The notes under the pieces are model-generated. The model saw nothing but the letters and a program-made list of their open reading frames with translations, made no database searches and was not told the origin of the DNA. Shown here in pieces: positions 61,022 to 64,000 of a DNA stretch of 64,000 nt (positions within the stretch are counted from its first letter, which is position 1; each line of letters begins with the position of its first letter). Position numbers and translations under genes: made by a program. Source of the stretch: JAFECT01 sp963838235 (GTDB lineage Bacteria; Pseudomonadota; Alphaproteobacteria; Caulobacterales; Caulobacteraceae); NCBI GenBank assembly GCA_963838235.1, contig CAWIQJ010000003.1, positions 124,001 to 188,000 of the forward strand, given 5' to 3'.

Positions 61022-61206
61022 GCGGGCCGGGCGGGGCTGTCCGGCGCCTTGCTGCGGTTGACTTTCCGGGGTGGGGCCGTCATAAGCCCGCCTTTCGCGC
61101 GCCGGGCCTGCCCGGGGTGTGAAGCATAACGGATGATGCGTGGACCGCCGTTGCGATCGTCGCCTCCATCGGGGAGGGGACCGGGCCGTGTCAATAAGGA
61201 TGACCT

Positions 61207-61824
61207 ATGTCGAAGCGCCACAGCGCTAAGTACAAGCTCGACCGCGCCATGGGGGAAAACCTCTGGGGCCGTCCCAAGTCTCCCATCAATCAGCGCTCCT
61301 ACGGTCCCGGCCAGCACGGCCAGCGTCGTAAGTCCAAGGTGTCGGACTTCGGCCTGCAGCTCCGCGCCAAGCAGAAGCTGAAGGGCTACTACGGCAACAT
61401 CACCGAGAAGCAGTTCTCGCTGACCTACAAGGAAGCCTCGCGCCGCAAGGGCAACACCGCCGAGGCGCTGATCGGCCTTTTGGAATCGCGCCTGGACGCA
61501 ATCGTCTATCGCGCCAAGTTCGTACCCACCGTCTGGTCGGCGCGTCAGTTCGTCAACCACGGCCATGTGACCGTGAACAGCAAGCGCGTAAACATCGCGT
61601 CCTACCGTTGCAAGCCCGGCGACGTGGTCGAGGTGAAGGAGCGTTCGCGCAACATGGCGCTGGTGCTCGAAGCCCAGCAGTCGCAGGAGCGCGACATCCC
61701 CGACTACATCGAGCAGGGCGACCGCGGCTTCTCTGTGCGCTTCGTCCGCGCCCCGGAGCTGGCCGAAGTGCCCTATCCGGTAAAGATGGAGCCGAACCTG
61801 GTCGTGGAATATTACGCGTCCTAA
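61207..61824 (+). CDS. rpsD: 30S ribosomal protein S4
   Basis: 205 residues, the usual length. SKRHSAKYKLDRAMGENLWG and INQRSYGPGQHGQRRKSKVS are typical alphaproteobacterial S4; the S4 RNA-binding domain is ESRLDAIVYRAKFVPTVWSARQFVNHGHV. Binds 16S rRNA early in 30S assembly. Start ATG behind AAGGATGACCT. Monocistronic, with an intrinsic terminator 30 bases after the stop. Confidence 0.98.
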   Translation: MSKRHSAKYKLDRAMGENLWGRPKSPINQRSYGPGQHGQRRKSKVSDFGLQLRAKQKLKGYYGNITEKQFSLTYKEASRRKGNTAEALIGLLESRLDAIVYRAKFVPTVWSARQFVNHGHVTVNSKRVNIASYRCKPGDVVEVKERSRNMALVLEAQQSQERDIPDYIEQGDRGFSVRFVRAPELAEVPYPVKMEPNLVVEYYAS

Positions 61825-61852
61825 GCGCGGGTCTACGCCAACGATCGATACG

Positions 61853-61883
61853 AAAAGGCCCCCGGCGACGGGGGCCTTTTTTG
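61853..61883 (+). terminator. Rho-independent terminator of rpsD
   Basis: AAAAGGCCCCCG-GCGA-CGGGGGCCTTTTTT: a near-perfect GC stem of about 10 bp with four-base loop and a T6 run. A textbook intrinsic terminator. Confidence 0.93.
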
Positions 61884-61952
61884 TCGCCGCAGAGTCTGCG
61901 AACTTCCGCCACGATTACGGTTGAGCTTGGCGTGGAGACGGGGAGACCATCC

Positions 61953-62675
61953 ATGCGCGCAATCCTTGCCGCGGCGCTTACCTGCGCCGCCATCCTGACC
62001 ACGCCGCTTCTGGCATTCGCCCATGCCGAGACCCACGACCCTGCCGCCATACTGCGCGCCGCCAAGGCGGCGGCCGGCCGGCCGGCGCTGGATCGGGCCG
62101 ACGGCTCGTACGAAGAGGGGCGCCACGGCGACACCACCTATCGGACTTGGCTGAACTTCAAACACTACGGCATGAAGAGCGAGTTGATCCGCAACGGCGT
62201 GCACCGGACCATCGGCTTCAACGGTCAGGTGCAATGGAGCGTCGGCCCGGACGGAAAGGTCTCGACCAAGTCGGACGCTGCCGCTCTGCGCGAGGCCATC
62301 CTCACCGCGTACGTCAGCAACAACGGCTACTTCTATCCGGACCGGTTTCCCGCCGCGTTTCGCTATCTCCGCGCCGCCCGCGCAGACGGGCGCGACTTCG
62401 ACGTCATCGAGATCGAACCCAAGGGCGGTCGCGCCGCGCAGCTTTGGATCGACCGGCGGTCGCACCTCGTCAAGCGCCTCGTCGATGAGAAGGGTCCCCC
62501 GCCGGTCTCCGTCGAGATCTCCGACTATCGCAGGGTGGGCGGCGCCTTGATTGCGTTCCGTGGGACCGTTCGAACCCTGGACGGCAAGGTCGTGGACAAG
62601 CTCCGGGTCGGTTCGGTGACCTTCAAGACCTTACCCGACGAGACGTTCGATCCACCGGTAACCCCGCCGCGGTGA
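61953..62675 (+). CDS. Exported LolA-like (outer-membrane lipoprotein sorting) protein
   Basis: 240 residues. Signal peptide ILAAALTCAAILTTPLLAFA; ribosome binding site GGGAGACC before the ATG. Mature domain is beta-rich with YRTWLNFKHYGMKSELIRNG, FNGQVQWSVGPDG, DVIEIEPKGGRAAQLWIDRR, VDEKGPPPVSVEISDYRRVG and LRVGSVTFKTLPDETFDPP, the succession of strands seen in LolA/LolB/MucB-like folds. Specific family not fixed; it could bind lipids or lipoproteins in the periplasm. Between rpsD and the GH127 gene. Confidence 0.6.
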   Translation: MRAILAAALTCAAILTTPLLAFAHAETHDPAAILRAAKAAAGRPALDRADGSYEEGRHGDTTYRTWLNFKHYGMKSELIRNGVHRTIGFNGQVQWSVGPDGKVSTKSDAAALREAILTAYVSNNGYFYPDRFPAAFRYLRAARADGRDFDVIEIEPKGGRAAQLWIDRRSHLVKRLVDEKGPPPVSVEISDYRRVGGALIAFRGTVRTLDGKVVDKLRVGSVTFKTLPDETFDPPVTPPR

Positions 62676-62721
62676 CGGGAAGGCCTTTTCGGTCAGGCCG
62701 CGCCCGGCCTATGCTCCGGGA

Positions 62722-64000
62722 ATGGCGGCGTTCACACGACGAGGACTGATGGCGACGGCGGCTGCGGCGGGCGCCGTGGTGGTGACGCCGGCGCGGGCGG
62801 GCGTGACACGGTCGCTGAAGCCGTTTCCGCTGGGCGCGGTGACCCTGGGACCGGGGCCGTTGCTCGATGCGAGCCGGGTCAATGCGCGCCGGCTCGCGGC
62901 GACCGATCCAGACCGCCTGTTGCACATGTTCCGCTTGACCGCGGGCCTGCCGTCGAACGCTCAGCCGCTCGGCGGATGGGAGGCGCCGGTCAATGAGCTG
63001 CGGGGACATTTCACCGGCCACTTCCTGTCGGCCTGCGCCCAGATGAGCGCCCAGGGCGATGCAGCGCTCGGCGCCAAGGGTTCGGCCATCGTGCGCGCGT
63101 TGGCGGAATGCCAGAAGGCGAATGGCTCAGGCTACGTCAGCGCCTTTCCGGCCGAATTCTTCGACCGCCTGAAGCGGCGCGAGCGCGTCTGGGCGCCGTT
63201 CTATACCCTGCACAAGATCACCGCCGGTCTGATCGACATGCACACCCTGGCGGCCGATCCGAACGCGCTCGAGGTCGCGCGCGGCCTGGGCGACTGGACC
63301 GACCGGTGGAGCGCGGAGCTTGACGATGCGCACATGCAGGCGGTGCTCGACACCGAGTTCGGCGGCATGGGCGAGGCGCTGTGGAACCTGCAGGCCCTGA
63401 CCGGCGACGAGCGCTATGGCCGCGCCGCGGTCCGCTTCGAGAAGCTCAAGTTCCTCGACCCTCTGGCCGACGGGCGCGACGACCTGACCGGGCTGCACGC
63501 CAACACTCACATCCCCCAGGTCATCGCCGCCGCACGCAAGGCCGAGATCACCGGCGACGCACGCTCGCGGCGGATCGCGGAATTTTTCTGGGATGACGTG
63601 ACGACCAACCGCACCTTTGTCACCGGCGGGACGTCGAGCGGCGAGGCATGGAAGCTGCCGGTGGGCCAGCTCTCGAAGGAACTCGACGCCTATACCCACG
63701 AGTGCTGTTGCACTCACAACATGCTGAAACTCACGCGTCACGTGATCGGCTGGCGCGGCGACGCGCGTGCAGGCGACTATTGCGAGCGCGCGCTGTTGAA
63801 CGGCGTACTGGGCACACACCATCCGGCCGACGGCATGATGATGTACTATGTGCCGATGCAGTCGGGGTACTGGAAGATGTTCTCCGACCACGACAACGGT
63901 TTCTGGTGCTGCGACGGCACCGGCGTCGAGTTGTTCTCCAAACTCGGCGACTCCATCTTCTTCCACGACGGCGACGATCTTTACGTGAACCTCTACGCCA
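62722..64000 (+). CDS. Glycoside hydrolase family 127 (beta-L-arabinofuranosidase type), Tat-exported, partial
   Basis: 426 residues visible; cut by the right edge. A twin-arginine signal (FTRRGLMATAAAAGAVVV) predicts a periplasmic or surface enzyme. GH127/DUF1680 features: LGGWEAPVNELRGHFTGHFL, VWAPFYTLHKITAGLIDMH, TGLHANTHIPQVIAAARKAE, and the cysteine-zinc catalytic cluster HECCCTHNMLKL with FWCCDGTG (Glu plus Cys ligands as in HypBA1). Releases L-arabinofuranose from plant glycans, or a related sugar. The C-terminal domains are missing. Confidence 0.9.
   Translation, partial: MAAFTRRGLMATAAAAGAVVVTPARAGVTRSLKPFPLGAVTLGPGPLLDASRVNARRLAATDPDRLLHMFRLTAGLPSNAQPLGGWEAPVNELRGHFTGHFLSACAQMSAQGDAALGAKGSAIVRALAECQKANGSGYVSAFPAEFFDRLKRRERVWAPFYTLHKITAGLIDMHTLAADPNALEVARGLGDWTDRWSAELDDAHMQAVLDTEFGGMGEALWNLQALTGDERYGRAAVRFEKLKFLDPLADGRDDLTGLHANTHIPQVIAAARKAEITGDARSRRIAEFFWDDVTTNRTFVTGGTSSGEAWKLPVGQLSKELDAYTHECCCTHNMLKLTRHVIGWRGDARAGDYCERALLNGVLGTHHPADGMMMYYVPMQSGYWKMFSDHDNGFWCCDGTGVELFSKLGDSIFFHDGDDLYVNLYA

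Noticed and set aside
1..64000. tRNA, rRNA or riboswitch
   Set aside because: No cloverleaf, rRNA signature or known aptamer consensus was recognised by eye; a covariance-model search would be needed to exclude small RNAs.

Overview
The window is GC-rich DNA (roughly two-thirds G+C by eye) from an alphaproteobacterium, most likely Caulobacterales (Caulobacter/Phenylobacterium type). The grounds are the divergent flgFGAH / fliLM flagellar cluster followed by a DUF6468 gene and a motE-like gene, CtrA-type TTAACC half-sites at its promoters, a stand-alone receiver and an Hpt protein, and the general gene repertoire. No rRNA, tRNA or CRISPR array was seen.

Layout: cysN (cut by the edge) and cysD on minus (1-1747); a VanW/glycosyltransferase-like protein, a phosphotriesterase-family enzyme and a receiver protein (1970-5401); the threonine degradation pair kbl-tdh (5541-7807); a small haem-copper-oxidase-like membrane protein, topoisomerase IB and rlmJ (7922-10366). 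An AT-richer accessory island (10367-13203) holds two small membrane proteins and a broken minus-strand unit with RNase_H_2, DUF429, nucleotide-kinase and deoxynucleoside-kinase domains. Next come an FAD monooxygenase and a run of secreted small proteins and lipoproteins (13286-17600). A three-gene operon follows, made of a sigma-like protein, an unknown protein and a Lon-like (S16)/nSTAND ATPase (17692-22261). Housekeeping and signalling genes fill 22361-33723, among them an EEP hydrolase, Hpt, chorismate mutase, a ferredoxin-NADP reductase, a GST, a ferredoxin, a P1-type nuclease, a vWA protein and a histone deacetylase-like protein. xseB-ispA-dxs form an isoprenoid operon (33795-36925). After a lipoprotein and an amidase, flagellar genes occupy 39605-46305, followed by a large TPR protein. 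A 3.0-kb IS1595-type transposon with four passenger genes lies at 50755-53758. The right end holds trmJ, an M20 peptidase, an alpha/beta hydrolase, formaldehyde-detoxifying adhC, an ArsR/SRPBCC/VOC operon with a visible operator, rpsD with its terminator, a LolA-like protein and a Tat-exported GH127 enzyme that runs off the edge.

Quality caveat: many conserved genes (cysD/N, rlmJ, dxs, amidase, flgF/G/A/H, fliL/M, the M20 peptidase, the ferredoxin-NADP reductase) contain single-base frameshifts, mostly +1 insertions. Because this includes dxs and core flagellar genes, assembly or sequencing error is more likely than decay. They are annotated as single genes spanning the shifts.

The two most interesting loci are the sigma / S16-nSTAND operon, where the Ser-Lys dyad of the protease-like domain appears intact, and the nucleotide-kinase/DUF429 island. 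The transposon passenger operon comes next.
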